Source: Bradyrhizobium sp. ISRA464
Lineage (GTDB): Bacteria; Pseudomonadota; Alphaproteobacteria; Rhizobiales; Xanthobacteraceae
Direction: 5' to 3'
Assembly: GCF_029910095.1 (NCBI RefSeq)
Contig: NZ_CP094526.1
Span: forward strand, 7,254,001 to 7,318,000
Length of the DNA: 64,000 bases
Shown in pieces: positions 56,290-64,000 of the stretch. Made by a program: the position numbers and the translations under genes. The notes below the pieces were generated by a model that was not told where the DNA came from, did no database searches, and was given only the letters and a program-made list of their open reading frames with translations. Every line of letters starts with the position of its first letter. Position 1 is the stretch's first letter.

Positions 56290-56967
56290 ATGGCGGAACG
56301 CAGACCCAAGCTTTTGGCTTTCGAGCAGTTTGCGCTGTTGGCGCGCGCGTTGGGCAGCGAGCATCGTCTGGAACTGCTCGACATCCTGATTCAGGGTGAG
56401 CGCAGCGTCGAACGTCTTGCCCAGGCCGCTCACCTTACGATCAACAACACCTCCCAGCACCTGCAGCAACTGCGGCGCGCCGGTCTGGTGACCAGCCGTA
56501 AGAGCGGAACGCAGGTCATCTATTCCCTGACCGATCCCGAGGTAATCACGCTGATCAGGACACTGCGACAGGTTGCCGAGCGCAACATCGCCGAGATCAG
56601 CCAGGTGATTGCGCGGTATTATCGCGACCGCGACAGCCTTGAGCCGGTTTCGCGAGACGAGCTGCGCGCTCGCCTGCGTAAGCGCGCGGTCGTCGTACTC
56701 GATGTGCGTCCCGCAGAAGAATATGCCGCGGGGCATCTTCCCGGGGCAGTCAGCATCCCGGTATCCGAGCTCAAGCAAAGGCTGAACGAAGTCCCGAAAG
56801 GACAGGACGTTGTGGCCTGCTGCCGTGGTCCATATTGTGTCTATTCGTACGACGCCATCGAGATTCTCCGCCCACTGGGTTTCCGTGTGCGGCGTCTCGA
56901 TGGCGGGTTCTCCGAGTGGCTGGCCGCTGGCCTTCCTATCGAGAGGCGGGCTGCGTCCAAGCACTGA
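56290..56967 (+). CDS. ArsR-type regulator fused to a rhodanese domain
   Basis: This 225-residue cytoplasmic protein has an ArsR/SmtB winged helix at about 15-90 (LAQAAHLTINNTSQHLQQLR) and a C-terminal rhodanese at about 125-220 with VVVLDVRPAEEYAAGHLPGA and active-site Cys in CCRGPYCVYS. The fusion suggests sensing of reactive sulfur or redox state through the rhodanese cysteine. The divergent L,D-transpeptidase/DUF255 genes are likely targets through the palindrome upstream. Confidence 0.88.
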   Translation: MAERRPKLLAFEQFALLARALGSEHRLELLDILIQGERSVERLAQAAHLTINNTSQHLQQLRRAGLVTSRKSGTQVIYSLTDPEVITLIRTLRQVAERNIAEISQVIARYYRDRDSLEPVSRDELRARLRKRAVVVLDVRPAEEYAAGHLPGAVSIPVSELKQRLNEVPKGQDVVACCRGPYCVYSYDAIEILRPLGFRVRRLDGGFSEWLAAGLPIERRAASKH

Positions 56968-57075
56968 AGGCGGGAGACGTTTCGTTGCGGAATAGCTCGA
57001 TCGCATTCCGCGATGATAATGCGTTTTGGAGACGCTGACCCCGAAATCACAATCAGTACAGCCAGTCGCCGCCGA

Positions 57076-57237
57076 TCAAGGAAGCACTAAGCGCCCTACC
57101 CTGCTCCCATAATGCTCGGTGAACCACAGCGCGCCGTCTGGCCCGGTCGTGATGCTGTGAGGTCCGCTACCATCCGAGGGGATCGTGAATTCGGTGACTG
57201 AGCCGGTGGTCGTGATCCGGCCGATTTTGTTGCCAAC
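57076..57237 (-). pseudogene. C-terminal remnant of a virginiamycin B lyase-like (Vgb) protein
   Basis: About 53 codons resemble the end of the streptogramin lyase beta-propeller family: GNKIGRITTTGSVTEFTIP, then HSITTGPDGALWFTEHYGS and IGRL-like VGRLVLP. Full-length relatives have roughly 300 residues. Upstream codons in the frame are unrelated, so the rest has been lost. It lies just after the TonB receptor gene. Confidence 0.7.
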
Positions 57238-57339
57238 GACGCAGCGCGGGCCGGGCTGACGAATGCAGCTGGCTACCGGCGCCCCGAGGCAACTCCGTAT
57301 CAACCACGGCAGACACAATCTCCTCGAGGTCGTTCTGCG

Positions 57340-59667
57340 CTAAAACGTGCCCGCCATCGTCAGCCGGAACGTCAGCGGCTCGACCGGATGCAGCACGTAG
57401 TCCATCACCCCGTTCTGGCACACCGCGACGGGCGCGCCACTCGCGCTACAGAGATTGAAGAGCCTGTCGGTCTTGAGCAGCGACCCATAGGCGTAGGTGA
57501 TCTGGTTCGCCTTGGTATCGAAGAGATTGAGCACGTCGAGCTGGATGCGCCAGCCATTGTCGGTCCGGTAGCCGAGCCGCGCATTGACGATGCTGGTGGC
57601 TGCGGAGCGGAACGCGTTGTCTTCCGTCAACGGGCTCGCGGCGAGATAGCGCCAGCGCGCGGCGCCGAACCATCCGGTCTTCTCGCCGAGCGTGACGCCG
57701 GCGGAAGCCACCATCGCCGGCGCATTCGGGATGTAGTTGCCCGGCGCGTTCCCGATCTGCGCCTCGGGATAGCCTGCGAGCGAGGCGTAGACCGCCGCCT
57801 GTTCACTGTCGTCGCCGCGAAAGCGCGCATGCGTCATCGCGAGATCGGCGTCGATGTCGATCCAGGATTTCGGGCGATAATGGTTGGTCCACTCGAAGCC
57901 ATAGCGGCGGCTGGCGCGGGTTGCCTCGGTGTCGCCGGCATCGCCCGAGAACAGGATCTCGGAGTCCTGGTCGAGCATGAAGACGCTGAGCGAGGTGTCG
58001 AGGCCAGGGACGAGCCTGCTGCGGACGCCGACCTCCGCGCCTTTGGTGCGCACCAGCAGCGGCGACGGCGTGAGCTTTGTGGCGGGATCGCTCGGGTCTT
58101 CTGTCGCCGTCGCGCCGCGCGCGTCGTTCGAATGCATGCCGTAGCCGGCGCCGAAGAAGAACTCGGTCTGATTGAAGGGACCCAGCACCATCCGGAATTT
58201 CGGGCTGCCGATCGCCGCGTTCACACGGCCCGAATTGTTGGGGTCGACGTCGGCAGCATAACAGTCGCCGCGCCAGCCGACGGTGGTCCTCAGCCAATCG
58301 GTCCAGCGCACGGTGTTCTCGGCATAGACGCCGACACTGCCCTCGCCGGCCTTGTCGCTGCGGATGTTGGAGAGGAAGCCCCGCTGAAAGGTGTTGGTCA
58401 GCGCCAGGTCGATCGCGTCATAGCGCGATTGCAGGCCGATAGTGGTCTGCATCGGCAGTCCTGCGAAGGAGCCGTTCAGCGTGCGCGCGACATTGGCGCC
58501 GGCCATCAGCCGATCGTCATGCTGGTGGAACTGGTCGCCGAGCACGGGATCGCTGAGGAGATAGGTGAAGTTGTTGAAGAGATCGAGCTGGCTCTTCACG
58601 ACATAGGCGTTCGCCTTCCACCCACCGATATCGTCGCTCTGCGCCACGCGCGTCGAGAGCGCAAATCGATTGGCGTTGCCGCTATCGCTGGGATCCTCCG
58701 ATCCGAATCGGTCCAGAATGCCGCTCGTGATCGCGCGCTGCGGCACCTGATCGGTCGAATTCCACCCGTTGGAGTATGCCATGCCGGTGACGGAGATTCC
58801 GTCGGCCGACGTGCCCTCGCTGTAGCGCACGAGACCGTTCAGCTTGCGGACGTTGTCCGGATTGTCCCAGGGACCGTTGTAGGCGCCGATCTCGCCGGCG
58901 ACGAGCAGGGATCCGTCGCCAACCTTCGCCGAATCCATGCCGAGCAGACGGCGGTAGCCGAAGCTGCCGGCCGTCATTTGCGCAAGGCCCCCGGCGGTGC
59001 GGTCGATCAAGCCGATTTGCACGCTGCCCACCGAAGCGAAATCCCCCTCGTTGGCGAAGTACGGACCTTTGCGCACGTCCATCGCGCCGATGGTCTCCGG
59101 GATCAGCCAGTTGAGGTCGGCGTAGCCCTGGCCATGCGCATGCGTTCGCATATTGACGGGGACGTCGTCGACATGGATCGCGAGATCCGTTCCGTGGTCC
59201 AGATTGTAGCCGCGCAAAAAATACTGGTTGGCTTTGCCCTCACCCGAATGCTGGGTCACGATCAGTCCTGGCACGGCCTCGAGCACCTCGCCCGGTCGTG
59301 TCGCCGGACGCGCGTTGAGTTCTTGCCCTGATATGGTGATCTGGCTCGCCATGCTCGGCGGTGAGACAGGTCCGGAGCCGACGTTAGGTGCGCCCGGCAC
59401 CGCAACAGGCGCCGGCTCGTGATCGGATGCGGTCCTGTGTTGCGTCGGTCGCGCGTTTGTCCCGGCGATGAGTCTGGAAGGCCTGTCAGCTCTCGATGGC
59501 TTGCTCGACGCTTCGATCGTGACAGGCGGCAGGACAGTTGGTGGGGTCGCCCCGGTGATATCCGTGTTCGACGTGTCGGGAGCAGGCGGTGACTGCGCCC
59601 AAGCCGATGCCTGAAATGCCAGCATCACCATTGCTGCGAGCGACAACTCGCGCCGAACGCCGTGCAC
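57340..59667 (-). CDS. TonB-dependent receptor
   Basis: This is an outer-membrane receptor of about 775 residues. After a signal peptide (AAMVMLAFQASAWAQ) and a Pro-rich linker comes the plug (QELNARPATRPGEVLEAVPG, then YFLRGYNLDHGTDLAIHVDD and a His-rich loop NMRTHAHGQGYADLN), and a 22-strand barrel ending in the C-terminal aromatic TFRLTMAGTF. The GTG at 59667 has AGGGGG six bases upstream; GTG at 59682 is also open. The plug His cluster suggests a metal or metallophore ligand, but the substrate is not known. It is divergent from the spermidine synthase-like gene. Confidence 0.9.
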   Translation of the reverse strand: MHGVRRELSLAAMVMLAFQASAWAQSPPAPDTSNTDITGATPPTVLPPVTIEASSKPSRADRPSRLIAGTNARPTQHRTASDHEPAPVAVPGAPNVGSGPVSPPSMASQITISGQELNARPATRPGEVLEAVPGLIVTQHSGEGKANQYFLRGYNLDHGTDLAIHVDDVPVNMRTHAHGQGYADLNWLIPETIGAMDVRKGPYFANEGDFASVGSVQIGLIDRTAGGLAQMTAGSFGYRRLLGMDSAKVGDGSLLVAGEIGAYNGPWDNPDNVRKLNGLVRYSEGTSADGISVTGMAYSNGWNSTDQVPQRAITSGILDRFGSEDPSDSGNANRFALSTRVAQSDDIGGWKANAYVVKSQLDLFNNFTYLLSDPVLGDQFHQHDDRLMAGANVARTLNGSFAGLPMQTTIGLQSRYDAIDLALTNTFQRGFLSNIRSDKAGEGSVGVYAENTVRWTDWLRTTVGWRGDCYAADVDPNNSGRVNAAIGSPKFRMVLGPFNQTEFFFGAGYGMHSNDARGATATEDPSDPATKLTPSPLLVRTKGAEVGVRSRLVPGLDTSLSVFMLDQDSEILFSGDAGDTEATRASRRYGFEWTNHYRPKSWIDIDADLAMTHARFRGDDSEQAAVYASLAGYPEAQIGNAPGNYIPNAPAMVASAGVTLGEKTGWFGAARWRYLAASPLTEDNAFRSAATSIVNARLGYRTDNGWRIQLDVLNLFDTKANQITYAYGSLLKTDRLFNLCSASGAPVAVCQNGVMDYVLHPVEPLTFRLTMAGTF

Positions 59668-59778
59668 GCACCGCCCCCTCACGGCGCTCGCAAGAGCGCC
59701 ACGTCTACCGGCTTGGGTCCTGCGGACCGTCCGGAGCTCTGTGGTTTTGTGAAGGGCCCTTAACCCGATCAGGCGACA

Positions 59779-59806
59779 GTATGATGTCAGCTACTAAACG
59801 TCATAC
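59779..59806. promoter_or_regulatory. near-perfect inverted repeat upstream of the TonB receptor
   Basis: GTATGATGT and ACGTCATAC (one mismatch) flank a 10-nt spacer, about 112 bp before the receptor start in the divergent region. It is a candidate operator. No cobalamin riboswitch box or Fur site was seen here. Confidence 0.35.
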
Positions 59807-60035
59807 CGACCGAGAAGCTGAGGGGCAATGTCTCGGCTTGTCAAATGGCCGTCATGATGAATGAAATAATCTGCAATCGAGCCTGTGCTCTGACGTGATC
59901 GCTTGCCGATTTCCCGGCGGGTTGGGATCGCGGGCACATTCATCCACACGCTTGCACCGTCTCCCCTCGGACGTGAGATGCGCGCGATCGGCGGTCCCTT
60001 GCGGCTGTCTTGGATCTGAAACCAGGGACGAAAGC

Positions 60036-62663
60036 ATGCAGTCCGCCGTGAATGTCGAGACGATGCGTTCACGAACCGACGCCGCCGTAGCGACCGACAC
60101 GGAGGCGCCGACAGCGCCGGCGGGCCGAACCGTCCCTGGTTGGCCGCTCATCGCTATCGTCGCGACGTCCGGTTTTGCCGGCCTTGGTTATGAGATCGTG
60201 TGGACGCGCCAGCTCAGCCTCGCGCTCGGAACCGAGATGATGGCGGTTCTCGGATCGATTGCCGGCTTTTTTGCCGGGCTTGCGCTCGGCGCCTTCACCC
60301 TCGACGGCCTGATCCGTCGCGCATCCTCACCTCGACACGTCTATGCCGTCCTCGAAGCGGTGGTCGGCACATGGGGCTTGGCCGCAATCTGGCTGCTTCC
60401 CGCTGCGGGTCGCATGCTGGCCCTTCTGATCGGGACCGCCCCGCCGCCGGTGCTGCTGTGGGCCGCTAGCTTTGCACTGCCGACGCTCGCGCTGCTACCC
60501 GCAACCGTCGCAATGGGCGGCACCCTCGCCGCATTGGAACGCATGACGCGGGAAGCTCGGCGCAATCCAAAGGTCAGTGCCGGCGTCTACGGCGCTAACA
60601 CCGCCGGCGCGGTGGCCGGAACACTTGTCTCCTCCTTCCTCCTGATCCCTTCGCTTGGATTCTCCGGGACCTTGATCTGTCTCGCCGGACTGAACGGGCT
60701 GTGCGCACTGGCCGCCCTCATGACCGGATGGACTCGCGATCGCAGCCCGCCCGAATTCGAGAACCCGATCAGGCTCGGTTTCGGCGACCTGCGACTCGGC
60801 GCCACGCTCTTCACCACTGGCCTGTTGGGAATCGCGTTCGAGGTCCTTGTCGTCCGGCTTGCCGCACAGCTCATGCAGGACACGGTGTATACGTTCGCCG
60901 GTCTCTTAGCGGTCTATTTGCTCGGCACGGCGGCCGGCGGCCTCATCTGGCAGCGAGTCGGACGCCATACCGGAAGCGAAAGCCTCGTTCCGCTATTGGC
61001 CGGAACGGCGGCCGCCTGTCTAATCACCGCCGTCTTCACGCCTTTCATTGCCAGGATCGCCGATACCGCGGGCGAAGCCGGAATCGCGGGCGAGCTCGCG
61101 ATTGCGATGGTGCTGTTCCTGTTGCCCGCCACCGCGATGGGTGCCCTGTTCGGCCACCTCGCCCAACAGGTGCGCGATCGGCGAGGGTCGCTTGGCTGGG
61201 CGGTGGGCGTCAACAGCATCGGGGCGGCGATCGCCCCGCTGGTGGCAACTCAAGCCCTCATCCCGGCATTCGGCGCCTGGACCTCGCTCGTCCTGATCGT
61301 GCTGGGTTACCTGCTCCTGCTGCCGATCAGGCGCGCTGCAGTGCTTCAAGCGGCGATCCCCGCATGTATCGCTCTCGCCCTGCTGCTTCGGCCTGCGCCA
61401 ACCCTCGTCAAGGTACCAGCTGGAGGCAAGCTGCTCGCCGTCAGAGAAGGGTCGATGGCGACCGCGAGCGTCGTCGATGATGCAACCGGCGCTCGTTATC
61501 TGGAGGTCAACGGCCGCTTCCGCATGGGCGGCACGAGCTCCGTCCGCTCCGACCATCGCCAAGCCATGCTACCGCTGCTGCTGCATGAACGCCCGCGTAA
61601 GGCGTTGTTTCTGGGTATCGGGACCGGTGCGACGGTGGCTGGCGCCACGCAGATGCCTGACCTCAAGGTCCAGGGGGTCGAACTGTCGCGCGAGGTCGTC
61701 GACCTATTGCCCTGGTTTGCCAATCCGGCCGTCACCGGTGAACCGCCTAGGCTGACCGTCGCAGACGCGCGCCGGTTCGTGGTCGCCGATTCCGACAGTT
61801 ACGACGTGATTGTCGCCGATCTTTTCCACCCAGCGCTCGACGGAAGCGGAGCGCTTTACACCGTCGAGCATTTCGCAGCCGTCAAGGAGCGATTGGCGCC
61901 GGGCGGTATCTTTTGCCAATGGTTACCACTATACCAGCTCGATCTGCCGTCCCTCCGCGCGATCATTCGCGGATTTCTTGCGGTCTATCCCAACGCTTCG
62001 GCGTGGCTCAATCATTACAGCGTCCGCACGCCAATGCTCGCCTTGATCGGTCCGAGCAATGAACGCCATCTCGATTTGGGCGCGCTCGCAGCACGGCTGC
62101 TCGATCCTCGCATCCGGTCGGCTGTTGGCCCGCTGGGATTCGACACACCGATTGACCTGCTTGGTCAATTTCTCGGCGGCCGGAACGCCCTCGCTTCGTT
62201 TGCCGGAGAGGGCCCGCGCAACAGCGACGACTATCCCTTCGTGGCATTCGATGCACGGCGAAATGTGCTCGCACTGTCGGCGCCGCCATGGTCGCTGCTG
62301 CTTTCCGTCGTCCGCGCAATTCGGCCCGAGCCGGCCGAATTGCTGGCTCCACCGGAACGCGAAATCTGGAGCGATCGACTGACCGCTTACTGGCAGGCGC
62401 GAAATCGCTTCCTTGAGGCCGGTGCGGCCCTGCCGGGTGATCCTCGCGGTACCGCGCTGATCGCCGCCGCGGCTCCAGGACTACTGGATTCGGTTCGCCT
62501 CAGTGCCGAGTTCGACCCCGCTTACGGGCCTCTGATGGGCATGGCGAAATCCTTGATATCATCCGATCGCGCGGCCGCTGCACGCCTTCTGCGCGCAATC
62601 AACGATGCGGCGCCGTCGCGCACGGATGCCAAGGAGCTGCTCGCCCGCGAATTTGGCGAGTAG
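60036..62663 (+). CDS. membrane-fused spermidine synthase-like protein
   Basis: This 875-residue protein has an N-terminal half with about ten to twelve membrane segments (GFAGLGYEIVWTRQLSLALG near the start), then a C-terminal methyltransferase-fold domain related to spermidine synthase. That domain contains FLGIGTGATVAGA, VQGVELSREVV, ADARRFV and the active-site region YDVIVADLFHP. In true aminopropyltransferases this last segment normally reads DxxDP, so activity is uncertain. The ATG at 60036 has AGGGA eight bases upstream. Such fusions occur widely with unknown substrates. Confidence 0.82.
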   Translation: MQSAVNVETMRSRTDAAVATDTEAPTAPAGRTVPGWPLIAIVATSGFAGLGYEIVWTRQLSLALGTEMMAVLGSIAGFFAGLALGAFTLDGLIRRASSPRHVYAVLEAVVGTWGLAAIWLLPAAGRMLALLIGTAPPPVLLWAASFALPTLALLPATVAMGGTLAALERMTREARRNPKVSAGVYGANTAGAVAGTLVSSFLLIPSLGFSGTLICLAGLNGLCALAALMTGWTRDRSPPEFENPIRLGFGDLRLGATLFTTGLLGIAFEVLVVRLAAQLMQDTVYTFAGLLAVYLLGTAAGGLIWQRVGRHTGSESLVPLLAGTAAACLITAVFTPFIARIADTAGEAGIAGELAIAMVLFLLPATAMGALFGHLAQQVRDRRGSLGWAVGVNSIGAAIAPLVATQALIPAFGAWTSLVLIVLGYLLLLPIRRAAVLQAAIPACIALALLLRPAPTLVKVPAGGKLLAVREGSMATASVVDDATGARYLEVNGRFRMGGTSSVRSDHRQAMLPLLLHERPRKALFLGIGTGATVAGATQMPDLKVQGVELSREVVDLLPWFANPAVTGEPPRLTVADARRFVVADSDSYDVIVADLFHPALDGSGALYTVEHFAAVKERLAPGGIFCQWLPLYQLDLPSLRAIIRGFLAVYPNASAWLNHYSVRTPMLALIGPSNERHLDLGALAARLLDPRIRSAVGPLGFDTPIDLLGQFLGGRNALASFAGEGPRNSDDYPFVAFDARRNVLALSAPPWSLLLSVVRAIRPEPAELLAPPEREIWSDRLTAYWQARNRFLEAGAALPGDPRGTALIAAAAPGLLDSVRLSAEFDPAYGPLMGMAKSLISSDRAAAARLLRAINDAAPSRTDAKELLAREFGE

Positions 62664-62688
62664 CGGATGCCACGCCCGACAGGGCCAC

Positions 62689-63312
62689 TTAAGGCGCAAA
62701 GGTGATCCGGTAACCCCAGCAATCAAGCTGGTTGGGGATTGCGTTGAAGGCGATCGTCATCCGCTGCTCGCCTTGGTTCGTCGGCACCTCGTGATAGAGG
62801 TAGCTCGGAAAAAGAACCAGATCGCCCGGTTCGACTTCAGGCAGCTTGTACTTGCCCGCGTTGTACGGTCCGATCGTCGCGCTGCGCGTGTGATGGCGGA
62901 AGGAAAATTCAAAACCGCCCGGAGGCCGCACAAACACCGTGTTGCTCGCAGGATGCGAAGGCGTCAGATAGAGAATACCCGAAATGAAACTGTTCGCGTG
63001 GGAATGCAGCGTCTGGTTTCCCCCTGTCTCGAGCATGTTGGTCCACATCTCCTTGACCGACCATGTCAGCCTCTCGCCGAACAGCAATTCTCCAAAATCG
63101 ATGAGCTTGGGGATCGTCCGATCGGCGATTTCCTGAAACAGATTGTTTTCGCGCGGATCGGCAACCTGGGTGTGGAAGAGCTGTCCCGAACGCAGATTGG
63201 TTTCGATCTTGGCGCTGCGGATGACCGAAGCCGCCGCGTCGATCAGTTCCGGAGGAAGAAGTCCCGGCGAACGCATCACGGGAATCGGAAAAAGCCCCTC
63301 GATCTGGTCCAT
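62689..63312 (-). CDS. 2OG-Fe(II) oxygenase family protein (TIGR02466-like)
   Basis: This 207-residue cytoplasmic protein has a double-stranded beta-helix pattern. Candidate iron ligands are in LHSHANSFISGILYL (His 103/105) and YLYHEVP (His 174), with Arg 184 in GEQRMTIAFN for 2-oxoglutarate, matching the TIGR02466 putative oxygenase family as I recall it. Proteins of this family hydroxylate unknown targets. It is convergent with the spermidine synthase-like gene, 25 bp away. Confidence 0.75.
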   Translation of the reverse strand: MDQIEGLFPIPVMRSPGLLPPELIDAAASVIRSAKIETNLRSGQLFHTQVADPRENNLFQEIADRTIPKLIDFGELLFGERLTWSVKEMWTNMLETGGNQTLHSHANSFISGILYLTPSHPASNTVFVRPPGGFEFSFRHHTRSATIGPYNAGKYKLPEVEPGDLVLFPSYLYHEVPTNQGEQRMTIAFNAIPNQLDCWGYRITFAP

Positions 63313-63423
63313 ATTTCAAAGCCCACGCCGGTACTGAAAATGTGAGTGGACGATAAAGCGGGTGAGAATGACATTGAGATGACGCACCCGCCCGCAAGTG
63401 CACATTCTCACAAGGAAAATACT

Positions 63424-63849
63424 TCAGTTGCCCCGACCTGATTGAAACTTGCTACCAACTTCGGTGGGGTACTCGTTGGGGCCAAGCACATTCAGCTTCG
63501 TTCCCAAGGGATAGTCGTGACGCAACTCCCGGACTTCCAGGATCGCGCTCTCGGCAAACTCCATGCATTCGTCGAACTCACCATTGCCGGCTTCGGCCAG
63601 CGCCCGCTGCAAATATCGTTCGGCAAAATAACGGGACATATGCTGCACGGGCAAAGTCTCCGCCAGCGCACGCGCCTCCTCCACCTTTGCATGACATTCT
63701 TCGCTGGTGGGTTCAGAGCCGGCAGCAACAGCCCGAGCGATGCCCGCCGGCGCAGCGCCCCACGCCAGGTAGGCGGCAAAACAGAGCGCGAACATATTCA
63801 TCCGGCACAACATAGGTCGATCCATAGTCCTGATGGCCGGAAGGCGCAT
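63424..63849 (-). CDS. small secreted protein of unknown function
   Basis: The 141-residue product has a hydrophobic signal-like segment (FALCFAAYLAWGAAPAGIARA) and a mature part of amphipathic helices with two Cys (EECHAKVEE and FDECMEF), probably a disulfide-bonded periplasmic protein. It has GGGA nine bases before the ATG at 63849. I do not recognise a named family. Neighbouring genes do not suggest a role. Confidence 0.6.
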   Translation of the reverse strand: MRLPAIRTMDRPMLCRMNMFALCFAAYLAWGAAPAGIARAVAAGSEPTSEECHAKVEEARALAETLPVQHMSRYFAERYLQRALAEAGNGEFDECMEFAESAILEVRELRHDYPLGTKLNVLGPNEYPTEVGSKFQSGRGN

Positions 63850-63930
63850 GGCAAAAGTCCCGTCACTTGTCTCCGGACAAGAAACTGGCGGGGCACAACG
63901 TGCCCCGCCAGCGATAGCTTCAGTTAGAGC

Positions 63931-64000
63931 TTAGTTCTTGCTGGCAAGGTTCTGGGCGAGCTCCGCGTTCTTTTCAACAAGCAGCTTCGGAGAACCTTCC
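63931..64000 (-). CDS. C-terminal end of a gene running off the window
   Basis: The last 22 codons before TAA read EGSPKLLVEKNAELAQNL and then ASKN, with good codon use. The rest lies beyond position 64000. It cannot be identified from this part; it is probably a short secreted or cytoplasmic protein. Confidence 0.5.
   Translation of the reverse strand, partial: EGSPKLLVEKNAELAQNLASKN

Noticed and set aside
59683..60035. Cobalamin riboswitch upstream of the TonB receptor
   Set aside because: The conserved B12 box and paired elements were not found in either strand.

Overview
The window is GC-rich chromosomal DNA from an alphaproteobacterium, most likely a Bradyrhizobium or close relative. 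This placement is inferred from gene content and not from a marker gene: a long-form isocitrate lyase next to a divergent ScfR/RamB-type regulator, a palindrome of the rhizobial Zur type, PrsD/PrsE-type type I secretion genes, and ExoP/ExoQ-type polysaccharide genes. I saw no rRNA, tRNA, CRISPR array, insertion sequence or prophage.

Layout. 1-627 is the 3' part of a class II aldolase gene. 663-13878 is a capsule or exopolysaccharide cluster in divergent blocks. It holds a GH5 glycosidase, an ExoQ/Wzy-type polymerase, a WecG-type glycosyltransferase, a FemAB/GNAT-like transferase, an FAD oxidoreductase, a Wzx flippase, an ExoP/Wzc-like co-polymerase, a GT4 glycosyltransferase and a beta-propeller transferase-like protein. 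The polymerase has two in-frame stop codons and the adjacent glycosidase has a frameshift, so this arm looks decayed. 13928-17521 is an AaeXAB-type aromatic acid efflux operon under a MarR regulator. 17805-20058 holds a GreA-family factor and isocitrate lyase, facing each other across a strong hairpin. The ScfR-type regulator is divergent from isocitrate lyase. 21964-27980 is a sugar module: an RbsABC-type importer, a ROK repressor and a xylose-dehydrogenase-like SDR.

28165-33966 is a metal-homeostasis locus: NicO transporter, DUF1007 protein, a DUF2946-like protein, an alpha/beta-hydrolase-fold protein without its nucleophile, a CobW GTPase, a small protein, and a ZnuA-like binding protein. 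A perfect 18-bp Zur-type palindrome sits between the divergent cobW and znuA-like genes. 34062-35060 is an L,D-transpeptidase-like gene. 35606-49110 holds a type I secretion pair and its probable substrate, a giant adhesin of about 3351 residues. That adhesin has a DUF4347 head, RTX-like modules and three families of tandem Ig-like repeats, including ten copies of a 300-bp unit that look identical.

50634-56967 is an envelope redox and iron group: a cytochrome c-FTR1 fusion, a DUF255 thioredoxin-like/DsbD-N protein, a YkuD L,D-transpeptidase, and a divergent ArsR-rhodanese regulator with a clear inverted repeat upstream. 57076-63849 holds a virginiamycin B lyase remnant, a TonB-dependent receptor, a membrane-fused spermidine-synthase-like protein, a 2OG-Fe(II) oxygenase and a small secreted protein. 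The window ends inside a minus-strand gene.

The most notable points are the adhesin with its near-perfect repeat array and caspase-like head, the Zur-controlled locus with a catalytically altered hydrolase, and the broken polysaccharide polymerase and glycosidase pair. I did not find a system that I can claim is entirely undescribed.
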